DNA of 64,000 bases from contig NZ_CP090978.1 in the NCBI RefSeq assembly GCF_021513275.1, forward strand, positions 4,850,501 through 4,914,500, given 5' to 3'. Shown here in pieces: positions 47,156-56,816 of the stretch. The notes below the pieces were generated by a model that was not told the DNA's origin, ran no database searches, and worked only from the letters and a program-made list of their open reading frames with translations. The number at the start of each line of letters is the position of its first letter. Position 1 is the stretch's first letter. Made by a program: the position numbers and the translations under genes. The stretch is from Paenibacillus hexagrammi (GTDB lineage: Bacteria; Bacillota; Bacilli; Paenibacillales; NBRC-103111).

Positions 47156-48205
47156 TCAATTGTAAAGCAAAGGCTTGATTTCATCGGAGTCCATATTCGT
47201 TTTATCAAACCAGTGGAAGCCTGTGTCAATGGTTTTCGGCACACTTTCGCCCTTCAACGACTGCACAGCCGCTTTCACTGCCCAGTAGCCGATACCGATC
47301 GGATCCTGAGTAATGGCGCCTAGCATCTTGCCGCTGCGGATGGCTTCGATTTGCTGCTTGCCGGAGTCGAAACCGATAACGACAATCTTATCCTTCTTCA
47401 GCTCTGTCACGGCGTTCACAACGCCGATAGCCGAACCTTCATTAGCGCCGAAAATTCCTTTAATGTTCGGATGAGCCTGAATGATGGCTTTAGCCAGGTC
47501 TGTCGATTTCAATTGGTCTCCGCCACCGTACTGAGTATCCACAATTTTGATATTCGGGTACTTGGCTTTGATTTCTTCCGTGAATCCGTCACGGCGGTCG
47601 ACACCTGTTCGGCTCGTCTGGTCATGGACGACAAGGGCGATCTCGCCTTCCTTGCCGATCGCTTCCGCCATTTTATCTGCTGCGAGCGCAGCCGCCGCTT
47701 TATTGTCGGTAGCCGCTGTGGTCACCGGAATATCGCTGTCTACACCGGAGTCAAAGCCGATGATCGGGATGTTTGCAGACTTTGCCTTCTGCAGCAGCGG
47801 CAGCGCAGCTTTCGTGTCCAGCGCCGCCAGGGCAATCGCTTTCGGATTTTTGCCGAGCGCAGCTTGCAGCATTTCGATTTGTTTGTCTACTTGTGCTTCC
47901 GTTTCCGGCCCTTCAAACGTGATTTCTACATCGAACTCTTTCGCCGCCTTTTCAGCGCCTTGCTTAACAGCCTGCCAAAATTGGTGCTGGAATCCCTTAG
48001 AGATGACCGGAATGTAGATTTTCTCCGCTGATTTGGTTTCAGCCGGCTTCGCAGAAGCCTTAGGCGCTTCGCTTGCTTGCTGCGCACCTGGAGTTGCACT
48101 TGCTCCTGCTCCGGTGCCAGCCCCCGTTCCGCCTCCGCAAGCGCTCAGAAGTGCTGCAGTCAAAAGCATCATGCCTGTAAGCTTCATATACGGTTTCTTT
48201 GCCAT
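47156..48205 (-). CDS. sugar ABC transporter binding lipoprotein (RbsB/XylF-like)
   Basis: 349 residues. A lipoprotein signal ends LLSAC with lipidated Cys, then a Gly/Ala/Lys-rich linker and a type I periplasmic-binding fold (about 65-345, KIYIPVISKGFQHQFWQAVKQ and IGFDSGVDSDIP). GGGAG precedes the ATG at 48205. It delivers a monosaccharide to the permease encoded upstream. L-fucose or a related sugar is inferred from the adjoining fuc genes. Confidence 0.9.
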   Translation of the reverse strand: MAKKPYMKLTGMMLLTAALLSACGGGTGAGTGAGASATPGAQQASEAPKASAKPAETKSAEKIYIPVISKGFQHQFWQAVKQGAEKAAKEFDVEITFEGPETEAQVDKQIEMLQAALGKNPKAIALAALDTKAALPLLQKAKSANIPIIGFDSGVDSDIPVTTAATDNKAAAALAADKMAEAIGKEGEIALVVHDQTSRTGVDRRDGFTEEIKAKYPNIKIVDTQYGGGDQLKSTDLAKAIIQAHPNIKGIFGANEGSAIGVVNAVTELKKDKIVVIGFDSGKQQIEAIRSGKMLGAITQDPIGIGYWAVKAAVQSLKGESVPKTIDTGFHWFDKTNMDSDEIKPLLYN

Positions 48206-48286
48206 ACTTGTGATCTCCCTAGTCATTTAATTTGGATTGTATGAAACTCCTTGTTGGAGGTTCTACCGTGGTTCATTCTTCTTTGC

Positions 48287-49279
48287 TTAGTTCTTTTTCT
48301 TCCTGCGAAGAATATCCGCATAGACAGCCATGATGACGACCAAGCCGACAATGACCGTTTGCCACTCCTGCGGTACGGACAGAATTCGAAGCCCATTCGT
48401 TAGTACACTCATAATCAAAGCGCCGATGACCGTCCCCAATATAGAGCCTTGGCCACCGCTAAGCGAAGTGCCGCCGATAACTACAGCTGCGATAGCCTCC
48501 AGCTCATAACCGGCACCTAATGCCGGCTGCGCCGAATTCAATCGGGACGCCATCAAGATACCCGCAATCCCGCTGAACACGCCGGTAATCGTATAGATGA
48601 TGATTTTCCAGCGGTCGACGTTAATGCCCGAGAGTCTGGTAGCCTCTTCATTACTGCCCAGCGCAAAGGTGAAGCGCCCGATAATGGTCTTGGAGAGAAT
48701 GAGACTCGCGATAATCGCCAGTACGAAGAAGATCAGTACAGCATTGGGAATATCCCAGCCCGGAACGATCGAACCGATGATCGACCCCATCGAAATTTGC
48801 GAAAAGGCCGGAGTATCATTAAAATAAATCGGCTTTGTGTGCGATAAAACAAGCGACAAGCCTTTCGTGATCATCATCATGGCCAATGTAGCGATAAAAG
48901 GCGGAATTTTCATCTTCGCTACGGCGAGCCCGCTGATCAGACCGCATAAGGCCCCTGCTGCAATACCGCCGACGATGCCAAGCGGCATGGACAGCTGCCA
49001 AGTCGTGACAATCAGACCTGTGATGACAGAAGCAAAGGTCATGACCGTTCCTACAGCCAGATCAATTCCTGAGGTTATGATGACAAAGGTTGAGCCCAGT
49101 GCCAGTACCCCGGTAACTGCGGTAGCGAGGATAATGGCGACCAGATTGTCAAAGCGAAAGAAGTTGCTGGATGATAACGAGAAGATGACAACTAACAAGA
49201 TCAGACTGGCAAAGGCAAGCATTTTTTGCATCGTGCCGCCTTTCAACGACGGCTGCTGGTTGGATAACGTAACTTTCAT
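48287..49279 (-). CDS. sugar ABC transporter permease (RbsC-like)
   Basis: 330 residues with eight to ten helices and the conserved GSNEEATRLSGI and GGTSLSGGQGSILGTVIGA loops of the BPD_transp_2 family. GGGGG lies upstream of the ATG at 49279. It starts 13 bases after the ATPase gene. It forms the membrane channel of the importer as a homodimer. Confidence 0.92.
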   Translation of the reverse strand: MKVTLSNQQPSLKGGTMQKMLAFASLILLVVIFSLSSSNFFRFDNLVAIILATAVTGVLALGSTFVIITSGIDLAVGTVMTFASVITGLIVTTWQLSMPLGIVGGIAAGALCGLISGLAVAKMKIPPFIATLAMMMITKGLSLVLSHTKPIYFNDTPAFSQISMGSIIGSIVPGWDIPNAVLIFFVLAIIASLILSKTIIGRFTFALGSNEEATRLSGINVDRWKIIIYTITGVFSGIAGILMASRLNSAQPALGAGYELEAIAAVVIGGTSLSGGQGSILGTVIGALIMSVLTNGLRILSVPQEWQTVIVGLVVIMAVYADILRRKKKN

Positions 49280-49292
49280 TGGTCCTATCCCC

Positions 49293-50783
49293 CTAATTTC
49301 TCGCTGTTGCAAATTTCATGATTTTTTCTTGATCTGCTTCTTCGCTGCTAAGCTCTCCGGTGATCCTGCCCTCACACATCACGATGATTCGATGGCTCAG
49401 TCTCAAAACTTCCGGCAATTCGGAGGAAATCATGAGGATTGCTTTTCCGTCCGCCGCCAGCTGCTCCAGAAGCTTGTATATTTCGGATTTGGCTCCGACA
49501 TCAATGCCTCGGGTCGGCTCATCAAAGATCAGAATGTCACAATTTCGAGTCAGCCACTTGCTGATAACCACCTTTTGCTGGTTGCCTCCCGATAGAAACT
49601 TGACTAGTTGATCTACCCCAGGCGTCTTAATCCTTAGCGTTTCCACATGTTGTTCGGCGGTTTGCCTAATGCCGGCATCATTCATCCACCCTGACCTGCT
49701 AAACCGGGCATAGCTGGAAACGGCAACATTCATTTTGACATCCATATCCACCAGACATCCGAAACGCTTGCGGTCTTCTGACAAATAACCGAGTCCATGT
49801 GCTACCGCATCATGCGGCTGCTTGATCTTGGCAGGCTTGCCGTGGATGATGATCTCCCCCGAATCATAAGGATCAGCGCCGAAAATAGCCCTTGCCACCT
49901 CTGTTCGCCCTGCGCCCATTAATCCGGCAAAGCCGACAATTTCTCCCCGATTCACATGGAAGCTGATATTTTGAAGAGAAGAGCCTTGGTTTAAACCGCG
50001 AACCTCCAGCACTCTGTCCTTACTTTGCGTCGTTATAGCGGGCTTCGTCACATGCTGGATTTCCCGTCCGACCATCATGGAAATAATCTGATCAATCGTG
50101 ATCGAGGCGGTCCGAACCGTATCGATGTAGCAGCCGTCACGCATGACCGTAATGCGGTCTGTGATGCGTTTGAGCTCTTCCATGCGGTGGGAAATGTATA
50201 CAATGCCAACTCCGCGTTTTCTAAGCTGCTCAATCATCCGGAAGAGCTCCTCAATCTCGGATTGCGTCAGCGCAGCCGTCGGTTCATCCATAATGAGAAC
50301 CTCCGATTCAAAAGAGAGCGCTTTCGCAATTTCCACCATTTGCTGCTTGGCAACCGTAAGCTCAGACATGACCGTTCTTGGATCCAGCTTCAGATTCATT
50401 AGATCAAACAGCGCCTGAGTCTTCGCATTGAGCTCCTTCTCATTCAAAAACCACCCCCTGCGGGGTTCACGTCCGATAAAAATATTCTGGGCAACCGTCA
50501 GGTGGGGCATCATATTCAGCTCTTGATGAATGATACTGATCCCCCGCTCTTGCGCCGCCTTCGTGTTAGGAATGTGAACTTCCTGTCCCTTATACAAAAT
50601 GGTGCCGGCATCCTTCGAATACACGCCGGTAAGAATTTTCATCATGGTTGATTTTCCAGCGCCGTTCTCTCCTACCAGAGCGTGCACTTCACCAGCCTGC
50701 AGTTCAAATCGGCATTGGTTCAACGCCAAGACCCCAGGGAATTGCTTGTCAATTCCCTCCATAAGCACTAATGGCCCACTCAT
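49293..50783 (-). CDS. sugar ABC transporter ATPase with two nucleotide-binding domains (RbsA-like)
   Basis: 496 residues. There are two ATPase halves: the first with GENGAGKS and a [15 protein letters not shown] region, the second with a degenerate Walker A (GLMGAGRTE) and [15 protein letters not shown]. This is the usual sugar-importer layout. The ATG at 50783 follows GGAG. First gene of the transporter/regulator run, preceded by repeat copy B and the fuc operon terminator, so it may have its own promoter or depend on read-through. Confidence 0.92.
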   Translation of the reverse strand: MSGPLVLMEGIDKQFPGVLALNQCRFELQAGEVHALVGENGAGKSTMMKILTGVYSKDAGTILYKGQEVHIPNTKAAQERGISIIHQELNMMPHLTVAQNIFIGREPRRGWFLNEKELNAKTQALFDLMNLKLDPRTVMSELTVAKQQMVEIAKALSFESEVLIMDEPTAALTQSEIEELFRMIEQLRKRGVGIVYISHRMEELKRITDRITVMRDGCYIDTVRTASITIDQIISMMVGREIQHVTKPAITTQSKDRVLEVRGLNQGSSLQNISFHVNRGEIVGFAGLMGAGRTEVARAIFGADPYDSGEIIIHGKPAKIKQPHDAVAHGLGYLSEDRKRFGCLVDMDVKMNVAVSSYARFSRSGWMNDAGIRQTAEQHVETLRIKTPGVDQLVKFLSGGNQQKVVISKWLTRNCDILIFDEPTRGIDVGAKSEIYKLLEQLAADGKAILMISSELPEVLRLSHRIIVMCEGRITGELSSEEADQEKIMKFATARN

Positions 50784-50913
50784 GATCGTCACTCCACTCT
50801 TATCTGCATCTGTATCTTACAAGACTAATCTTAGCTGACTGTCTGGAACAAAGGAGTGGAGGATTCTCTGAGAAAATGTGTGTTTTTGTATGATTTGCAG
50901 CATCCAGTTGCTT

Positions 50914-50947
50914 AAAAAAAGCCTGCCCTTGGGGACCAAGGGCAGGC
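50914..50947 (-). terminator. terminator after repeat copy B
   Basis: On the minus strand GCCTGCCCTTGG and CCAAGGGCAGGC pair and are followed by seven T. It ends the fucI-fucA-kinase-fucU transcript, beyond the repeat element. Confidence 0.88.
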
Positions 50948-50955
50948 TGTGAATA

Positions 50956-51048
50956 TCGATAAAGCTGAGCCATTACGAGCTTCAGTAGCTTTTCTCCGAG
51001 CGCTACGCCTCTCCGAAAACTACTGATCCCTCCATTTCACTTTATCGA
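50956..51048 (-). repeat. terminal-inverted-repeat element, copy B (93 bp, short form)
   Basis: It begins TCGATAAAG and ends CTTTATCGA. It keeps both end segments of copies A and C (GCTTCAGTAGCTTTTCTCCG and CTCTCCGAAAACTACTGAT) but lacks their central 60-70 bases. It lies between two similar hairpins after fucU. The strand given is that of the fuc operon. Confidence 0.75.
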
Positions 51049-51055
51049 CACTCTC

Positions 51056-51082
51056 CCTGCTCCTTGGTATCCAAGGGCAGGC
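51056..51082 (-). repeat. second copy of the fuc terminator hairpin, without T-run
   Basis: CCTGCTCCTTGG and CCAAGGGCAGG form a hairpin nearly identical to that at 50921-50947. It sits between the fucU stop and repeat copy B and has no T-run after it on the minus strand. Confidence 0.7.
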
Positions 51083-51088
51083 ATACCT

Positions 51089-51513
51089 TTACACAACGCC
51101 TTTCTTCAAAATCACGTTGGCATACAGCGCCTTCTCACCCGTGGCGACAATGGCGTATGCCTGTTTCGCACGCTCATAAAATGCAAAGCGCTCGACTTGT
51201 TCAAAAGGTTCGGCCAATCCCGCTCTATTTCGGATAATGGCCTCTACTCCTCCCAAATGGGAGTTTCCACAGGATCACCCGCAACGACTTGCATGAGTGC
51301 GACAGGTTTGGCCACATAAGGGTCAAGAGGAAACAGCTCCAAGATGGCATCCAACAGCACGGGCAGCGAATGACCGTCACAGCGGACGAGAGTCTTTGCA
51401 TGGCTAGCCGCTGGGAAATTGCCGTCAGCCAGCACGATCTCATCTCCATGCCCCATCTCCATCATGACTTTCATTAGCTCCGGCGAAATGTAGGGCGATA
51501 TACCTTTCAGCAT
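51089..51513 (-). pseudogene. fucU: L-fucose mutarotase, frameshifted
   Basis: RbsD/FucU fold, which interconverts the anomers of L-fucose before isomerisation. The first frame (from the ATG at 51513, AAGGAGG upstream) runs MLKGISPYISPEL to ETPIWEE and then hits TAG at 51244-51246. One added base gives EEYEAIIRNRAG and continues to a stop at 51089, for a normal length of about 140 residues. The lost part carries C-terminal active-site residues. Its start overlaps the kinase stop by seven bases. Confidence 0.85.
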
Positions 51514-53021
51514 TGTTCTTCCTCCTTCCTTGCTTGTAATTGCGTAAATCTCAGATAGGCATTCACCCATTCTGGATGTTGCTGCGGTTCATACAGCCGA
51601 ATCGGGAAGGAATCAGCCACCAGCCTTCTGGCAGTCTGGAGATCCTTGCAATGCCCGGTCGACATGTATTGAACCAGCATGTTGCCAATTGCGCTGGCCT
51701 CAACCGGGCCCGCCCATACAGGCCGAGCCAACGCATTTGCCGTAAGCTGACACAACAGCTCATTCTGAATGCCTCCGCCAACCATATGCAGGCCTTGAAA
51801 AGACTCCCCTGTGAGCGACTCGATCTGCAGCACGGTCTGCTTGTATTTCAGCGCCAAGCTCTCAAGCACACAGCGGGTGATCTCGCCTACACGCTGAGGT
51901 ACAGGCTGCCCGGATTCCAGACAGAAGGCTTGAATTTTGCCGATCATGTCATGCGGGGAATAGAAGCGGAAATCATCCGGGTCGATCAGACTTCGGAACG
52001 GCTCAGCACCGGCGGCCTCTTGGACAAGGCGGGAATATGAATAAACACTACCCTGACCGTCCCACTCCGCCTTGCACTCCTGCAGGATCCACAGACCCAT
52101 AATATTTTTGAGCAACTGGTACGTGCCGCCGACTCCGCCTTCATTGGAAAATTCCAGCCTAGCCGCTTCCTCCGTCAGAAGAGGCTGCTCCCGCTCCGTC
52201 CCCATTAGGGACCAGGTCCCGCAGACCAAATAGACAAAAGATTCATCCGAACAGCAAGGAACAGCAACGGCTGCCGATTCCGTATCATGAGTGCCTACGG
52301 CTACAGCCTCAACCGGAGGTACGCCTAGCTCCTTGCATACCCGCTGGGTTAATGGAGCGATGGCAGTGCCTGGATGAATCACCTCAAGAAAGAGATGAGG
52401 CGGAATGCTCAGGCGATCCATCAGCTCCGTATTCCAAGCCTGCTTGCTTGGATGGTATAGCTGCGTTGTCGTCGCCATCGTAAATTCGCAGACCATGCGC
52501 CCTGTCAGAAAATAAACGAGCAGGTCGGGAGTGAGCAGTAACGTCCGGGCGGCATCGAGCTTCGGGGATGCCGCCTGTTTCATCGCAGCCAGCTGGTAAA
52601 CCGTATTAAAGGGCATGAGCTGGAGACCGCTCTGCTCGAACAAGGCTTCCTTGCCGATAGACGAAACGACGTCCTCGATCACTTCCTGAGTGTGAGGGTC
52701 TCGGTAGTGATAGGGGTTTCCCATCAGCTCACCGTTAGCGTCGAGCAGCCCGAAATCAACTCCCCATGTGTCAATGCCGAAGGTCCGGGGGCTGTATCCG
52801 TCCTGAAAAGCTTTGCGCAGCCCTGTTTTCAATTCTTCAAGCAGCCTAAGAATATCCCAGTACAAGTGATCGCCGATCTCCACGGGTCCGTTCGGGAACC
52901 TGTGAATCTCCTCCACTTTCAGACGGGGAGCCCCACCTGATTCATGGATCATCCTGCCGATCAGGGCCCGGCCGCTGCTCGCTCCCAGGTCGAACGCAAG
53001 TACCTCCTGGTCCTCTAACAT
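51507..53021 (-). CDS. rhamnulokinase-type sugar kinase, probable L-fuculokinase
   Basis: 504 residues, FGGY family. The N-terminal ATP-fold start is LAFDLGASSGR, the substrate region has GIDTWGVDFGLLD, and the C-terminal domain has NEGGVGGTYQLLKNIMGLW. By sequence it is closest to rhamnulokinase (RhaB), but it sits between fucose isomerase, an aldolase and fucose mutarotase, so it probably phosphorylates L-fuculose. The ATG at 53021 follows GGAGGG; a GTG six codons upstream overlaps that site. Confidence 0.88.
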   Translation of the reverse strand: MLEDQEVLAFDLGASSGRALIGRMIHESGGAPRLKVEEIHRFPNGPVEIGDHLYWDILRLLEELKTGLRKAFQDGYSPRTFGIDTWGVDFGLLDANGELMGNPYHYRDPHTQEVIEDVVSSIGKEALFEQSGLQLMPFNTVYQLAAMKQAASPKLDAARTLLLTPDLLVYFLTGRMVCEFTMATTTQLYHPSKQAWNTELMDRLSIPPHLFLEVIHPGTAIAPLTQRVCKELGVPPVEAVAVGTHDTESAAVAVPCCSDESFVYLVCGTWSLMGTEREQPLLTEEAARLEFSNEGGVGGTYQLLKNIMGLWILQECKAEWDGQGSVYSYSRLVQEAAGAEPFRSLIDPDDFRFYSPHDMIGKIQAFCLESGQPVPQRVGEITRCVLESLALKYKQTVLQIESLTGESFQGLHMVGGGIQNELLCQLTANALARPVWAGPVEASAIGNMLVQYMSTGHCKDLQTARRLVADSFPIRLYEPQQHPEWVNAYLRFTQLQARKEEEQC

Positions 53022-53054
53022 CTGCGCTCCCTCCCTCACCTAATCATTGGCGTT

Positions 53055-53729
53055 TTATTTCATCTTTTGCAGTAATTGAATACGGTAAGCTTCACTTTCC
53101 AGCGAAGCAATCTCTTGAAATTCTTCATTCGTGAGCGCCTTCGGCTCCTGGATTGCTTTTGCGATCAGATAGATTTTCGCACTTTCCTCCACAACCTCCG
53201 TACGATAGTAAGCTTCCCTTAAATTGCGTCCTGTTGTGACGAGTCCGTGATTGCCAAGAAGCACAGAGCTCGCTTCATGGACCTTTTCAACGAATGCATC
53301 CGCCAGTTTATCTGTTGTTGGCAGTACATAAGGCACATACACAGTCTTACCGACCAAAGCAGCCTGGTCCGGAAACATAACGGGAAGCTCCTTTTCAACT
53401 AGCGTAAAAGCAATACAATAAGGCGGGTGGGTATGAACGATAGCTCCGATGCTCGGGTTAGCCCGGTAGGCGTACAAATGCATAAGCACTTCTGAGGAGG
53501 GACGGAAGCCTGTATCCGTAATTTCTCCGGTTGGGATATCCACCTCCACCCACTGCTCGGGTGAGATTTCATCTAGCGCAAAGCCGCTGGGGGAAAGATA
53601 CATTTTATCCTCCCATCTTGCGGAGATATTGCCGCCGGGACCGACAACCAACCGATTCGCTACGGTCTTCCTTGCATAGGTACACAGTTCTTCCCGAATG
53701 GAAGAAACGCTCCCACTGATTTTGCTCAC
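53055..53729 (-). CDS. fucA: class II aldolase, probable L-fuculose-1-phosphate aldolase
   Basis: 224 residues. The zinc-binding His pair is in VHTHPPY and a third in GNHGLV, and GGNISAR is the phosphate loop. The family splits fuculose-1-phosphate into dihydroxyacetone phosphate and lactaldehyde. I start at the GTG at 53729 with AAGGAGG eight bases upstream, after the fucI stop. The ATG at 53747 overlaps that stop and sits before the ribosome site. Lactaldehyde-processing genes are not in the window. Confidence 0.9.
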   Translation of the reverse strand: MSKISGSVSSIREELCTYARKTVANRLVVGPGGNISARWEDKMYLSPSGFALDEISPEQWVEVDIPTGEITDTGFRPSSEVLMHLYAYRANPSIGAIVHTHPPYCIAFTLVEKELPVMFPDQAALVGKTVYVPYVLPTTDKLADAFVEKVHEASSVLLGNHGLVTTGRNLREAYYRTEVVEESAKIYLIAKAIQEPKALTNEEFQEIASLESEAYRIQLLQKMK

Positions 53730-53743
53730 CTCTCCAGCCTCCT

Positions 53744-55534
53744 TCATTTGTAAATAGGTCCGAAATTTTGGCAAGCCCGGTAATCCGCCGCTTCCGCGTC
53801 TTTGGTTCCAAACAAGCCCCAAGCCCGAGGGCGGAAAAGCTTTTCATCCGGTACGTTATGCATATTGACAGGAATGCGAAGAATCGATGCCAGCGTAATC
53901 AAATCCGCGCCAATATGGCCGTAGCTGATCGATCCGTGGTTGGCTCCCCAATTGTCCATAACGTCATACACACTGCGGAATGCCCCTTCACCGTTTAACA
54001 CAGGTGCAAACCAAGTCGTCGGCCAGGTAGGGTCCGTGCGTTTATCCAACACATCGTGCACGTGTTCCGGAAGCTCCACGGAATATCCTTCGGCGATCTG
54101 CAGCACAGGTCCGATGCCTTTGACCAAATTAATGCGGGACATGGTCATTGGCATGCCACCGCGTGTTAAATAATCGGACGAATAGCCGCCTCCGCGGAAA
54201 TATTCCACAGATGCCGGTCTCCAGGAAGTCGCTTGCAGACATCGATCCGCTTCCTCTTCTGTAATGTTCCAGAACGGCTTCATGACAGGCTTCCCATTCT
54301 CTTGCTGTTCGCCAGTTCCATCCAGCGTGGCCGGGCCCGAGTTGATCAGGTGAAGCATGCCGTTCTCGGCCAGACCATCGAGCTTATGACCGGTAACCCG
54401 CTCAACGGATTCCGCGCTCCAGTACGTCCGCACATCAGCAAATATTTGAGCTGTATTGGTTAGCAAATACCCCATCAGCATCACAGCTCCGTTCAAGCTG
54501 TCATTCTCCGTAGCCACCAGATACGGCGCGCGAATACCGTTCCAGTCGAACGAGGAGTTCAGAATCGCTTCAAGGAAGTCACCGTTCGGGAAGTGATCCG
54601 TCCACTGACGCTGTCCTTGAAAGCCGGATACGATGGCGTTATGACCCAGAGCCTCTTCTCCGTAGCCAAGCTCGGCAAGACGCGGGTTGCCAACCATCAG
54701 ATCACGGGCAATCAGGGTCATTTTGACCACAGTCTCCCAGTCTTGATCCTTCTGCTCCCGGGTCTTCTGAATCGACTCCGGATTGTTGTCTGCGCCTTCC
54801 TTGCAGTTCTCTTCCACCCATGCAAGCGCTTTCTCAAATTCCGCAGAATCATAGATGCCTTCTTCCATCCTTCGTACAAATTCAGTCATATCGATATATT
54901 CCGTTCTCATGCCGAGATATTCCTGAAAGAAGCTGTCGCTAACCATCGAGCCCGCGATTCCCATGGATACAGAGCCCATTGACAAGTAAGAGGATCCACG
55001 CATAATTGCAGTTGCAATTCCCGCTTTAGCAAATCGAAGCAGCTTTTCCTTCACATCCTCCGGAATCGTCGTATCTCCGGCATCCTGCACTTCTCCTCCA
55101 TATATGCCGAAAGCCGGAAGCCCCTTTTGTGCATAGCCGGCAAGCACTGCAGCCAAGTAAACCGCCCCGGGACGCTCGGTTCCGTTAAATCCCCAGACTG
55201 CTTTCGGAATGGAGGGGTCCATATCCATCGTCTCCGTACCATAGCACCAGCAAGGTGTTACGGTAATCGAGACACCAACCCCAGCCCTAGCAAATTTGGT
55301 TGCACATGCCGCAGATTCCGCCACGCCACCGATGCATGAATCCGCAATCACGCATTCCACCGGTTGTCCGTTCGGATACCGCAATTGCTCCGTAAGTAAG
55401 CGGGCCACAGACTCAGCCATAGCCATCGTTTGATCTTCCAGGGACTCACGCACTCCCTTGCGTCTACCATCAATGGTCGGACGAATACCGATTTTGGGAA
55501 ATCCTTCTTTCCAGCGAACCTGTTCAACTGTCAT
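53744..55534 (-). CDS. fucI: L-fucose isomerase
   Basis: 596 residues, close to the 591 of the E. coli enzyme. It converts L-fucose to L-fuculose with Mn2+. Recognised from [16 protein letters not shown] at the start, [10 protein letters not shown], a metal-binding Glu/Asp region near [19 protein letters not shown], and the C-terminal [23 protein letters not shown] precedes the ATG at 55534. First gene of the fuc operon, controlled by the divergent LacI protein. Confidence 0.96.
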   Translation of the reverse strand: MTVEQVRWKEGFPKIGIRPTIDGRRKGVRESLEDQTMAMAESVARLLTEQLRYPNGQPVECVIADSCIGGVAESAACATKFARAGVGVSITVTPCWCYGTETMDMDPSIPKAVWGFNGTERPGAVYLAAVLAGYAQKGLPAFGIYGGEVQDAGDTTIPEDVKEKLLRFAKAGIATAIMRGSSYLSMGSVSMGIAGSMVSDSFFQEYLGMRTEYIDMTEFVRRMEEGIYDSAEFEKALAWVEENCKEGADNNPESIQKTREQKDQDWETVVKMTLIARDLMVGNPRLAELGYGEEALGHNAIVSGFQGQRQWTDHFPNGDFLEAILNSSFDWNGIRAPYLVATENDSLNGAVMLMGYLLTNTAQIFADVRTYWSAESVERVTGHKLDGLAENGMLHLINSGPATLDGTGEQQENGKPVMKPFWNITEEEADRCLQATSWRPASVEYFRGGGYSSDYLTRGGMPMTMSRINLVKGIGPVLQIAEGYSVELPEHVHDVLDKRTDPTWPTTWFAPVLNGEGAFRSVYDVMDNWGANHGSISYGHIGADLITLASILRIPVNMHNVPDEKLFRPRAWGLFGTKDAEAADYRACQNFGPIYK

Positions 55535-55566
55535 ATAGAGACCTCCAGACATTTTGTTGGTTTTGA

Positions 55567-55578
55567 GTTACCGATAAC
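55567..55578 (-). promoter_or_regulatory. candidate LacI operator at fucI
   Basis: GTTACCGATAAC, partly palindromic, lies just downstream of the fucI -10 box. The TTACCGA core recurs inverted at about 55618-55627 over the lacI promoter. Such placement would block fucI transcription when the repressor is bound. Confidence 0.55.
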
Positions 55579-55581
55579 ATT

Positions 55582-55610
55582 AAAATATCAACGAACCCTC
55601 TTGCTGTCAA
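55582..55610 (-). promoter_or_regulatory. sigma-A promoter of the fuc operon
   Basis: On the minus strand TTGACA (55605-55610), 17 bases, TATTTT (55582-55587). The divergent lacI gene may use TTGCTG and TAATAT (about 55601-55629, + strand, 17-base spacer). Confidence 0.7.
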
Positions 55611-55663
55611 TCCCCATCTTCGGTAATATAAGATTCAGAATATGAAAGCAAGGAGCCGCTACC

Positions 55664-56683
55664 ATGGTTACGATTTACGATATTGCGAAGAAGGCTAACG
55701 TCTCCGCTATGACCGTTTCTAGAGTTATCAATAACACAGGGAGAATCAGCGAAAAAACCCGCTCCAAGGTGAAAAGGGTTATGGAAGAGCTGAACTATGT
55801 TCCCAATCACATGGCCAGAAGCCTCGTGCTTCAGCAAACCAATCTGTTGTTTTTGCTCATCACCGACATTACGAACCCTTTCTATACAACCCTCTCCCGT
55901 GGAGCCGAAGATGCCGCGCGTAAATACGGGTATCGCTTATTGTTTGGAAATAGTGATGAAACACTGGAGAAAGAAGCCGATTATATCAACACCATTCTGG
56001 CTACTCGAGTAGACGGTGTCTTGATAGCGCCCACCGGAGACTCTTCTCTTCCTAATCTCGAAAGACTTCAAAGCAGCAGCGTTCCCTTTGTCCTGCTCGA
56101 CCGGGAAGTGCCCGGCATGGAGGCCGACCTTGTCCTTGGCGACAGCAGGGACGGCGCTCGCAGACTCGTGGAGCACTTGTCTGATCTGGGCCACCGCCGC
56201 ATAGCCATGGTTAACGGGGTATCCACTACCTCCAGCGCCCGGCTTCGCCTCCAAGGATATCTCGACGGCATGAAGCTGAATGACCTCCCGGTTCACGAGG
56301 GCTATATGCATGAATCCAGCTTCCGCCCCATCGATGATTATTCACATATAGAAGCCTGGCTGGATCACATGCAGCCCTTTCCGACAGCCATCTTGGCAGG
56401 CAACAATGTACTCGCTGTAGAAACGATTCGAATGCTTCATAAGCGTGGACTGCGAGTGCCTGAAGACATTTCCGTTGTGGGATTTGATGATCTTGGCCCT
56501 TTTTCGGAAGTAGACCCGTTCTTGACCGTTATTTCCCAGCAGGCTTACCAATTCGGCTATACCGGCACGCAGATGTTGATCGAACGCATTCAAAGCCGTG
56601 ACCAACCAGACCCATGGAAAAAAATCGTACTTCCCTCAGATCTGTTGGTTCGCAGGTCGGTTAGAGACCTCCGTCATCAATGA
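55664..56683 (+). CDS. LacI-family regulator of the fuc operon
   Basis: 339 residues. Helix-turn-helix at 3-24 (TIYDIAKKANVSAMTVSRVI), hinge helix near 50, and a sugar-binding core at 60-335 with LVLGDSRDGARRLVEHL. It is divergent from fucI with 129 bases between, and two TTACCGA motifs overlap the two promoters, which suggests repression of fucI and self-control. An AAGGAG site precedes the ATG. Confidence 0.92.
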   Translation: MVTIYDIAKKANVSAMTVSRVINNTGRISEKTRSKVKRVMEELNYVPNHMARSLVLQQTNLLFLLITDITNPFYTTLSRGAEDAARKYGYRLLFGNSDETLEKEADYINTILATRVDGVLIAPTGDSSLPNLERLQSSSVPFVLLDREVPGMEADLVLGDSRDGARRLVEHLSDLGHRRIAMVNGVSTTSSARLRLQGYLDGMKLNDLPVHEGYMHESSFRPIDDYSHIEAWLDHMQPFPTAILAGNNVLAVETIRMLHKRGLRVPEDISVVGFDDLGPFSEVDPFLTVISQQAYQFGYTGTQMLIERIQSRDQPDPWKKIVLPSDLLVRRSVRDLRHQ

Positions 56684-56816
56684 TTTTTATTGCTGAAAGA
56701 CATGAGAATATTCAAGGAAACTGCGTACTATTTTATATATAAGCGGATCACTTCTTTTGATATACTTCCTTTGTAAAACAATTCCAATCATGAATTTGGG
56801 AAAGGGGAGGTCCATC

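Noticed and set aside
47351..48031. 226-codon plus-strand frame opposite the sugar-binding lipoprotein
   Set aside because: Antisense shadow. The minus strand has a clear lipoprotein signal and the binding-protein fold.
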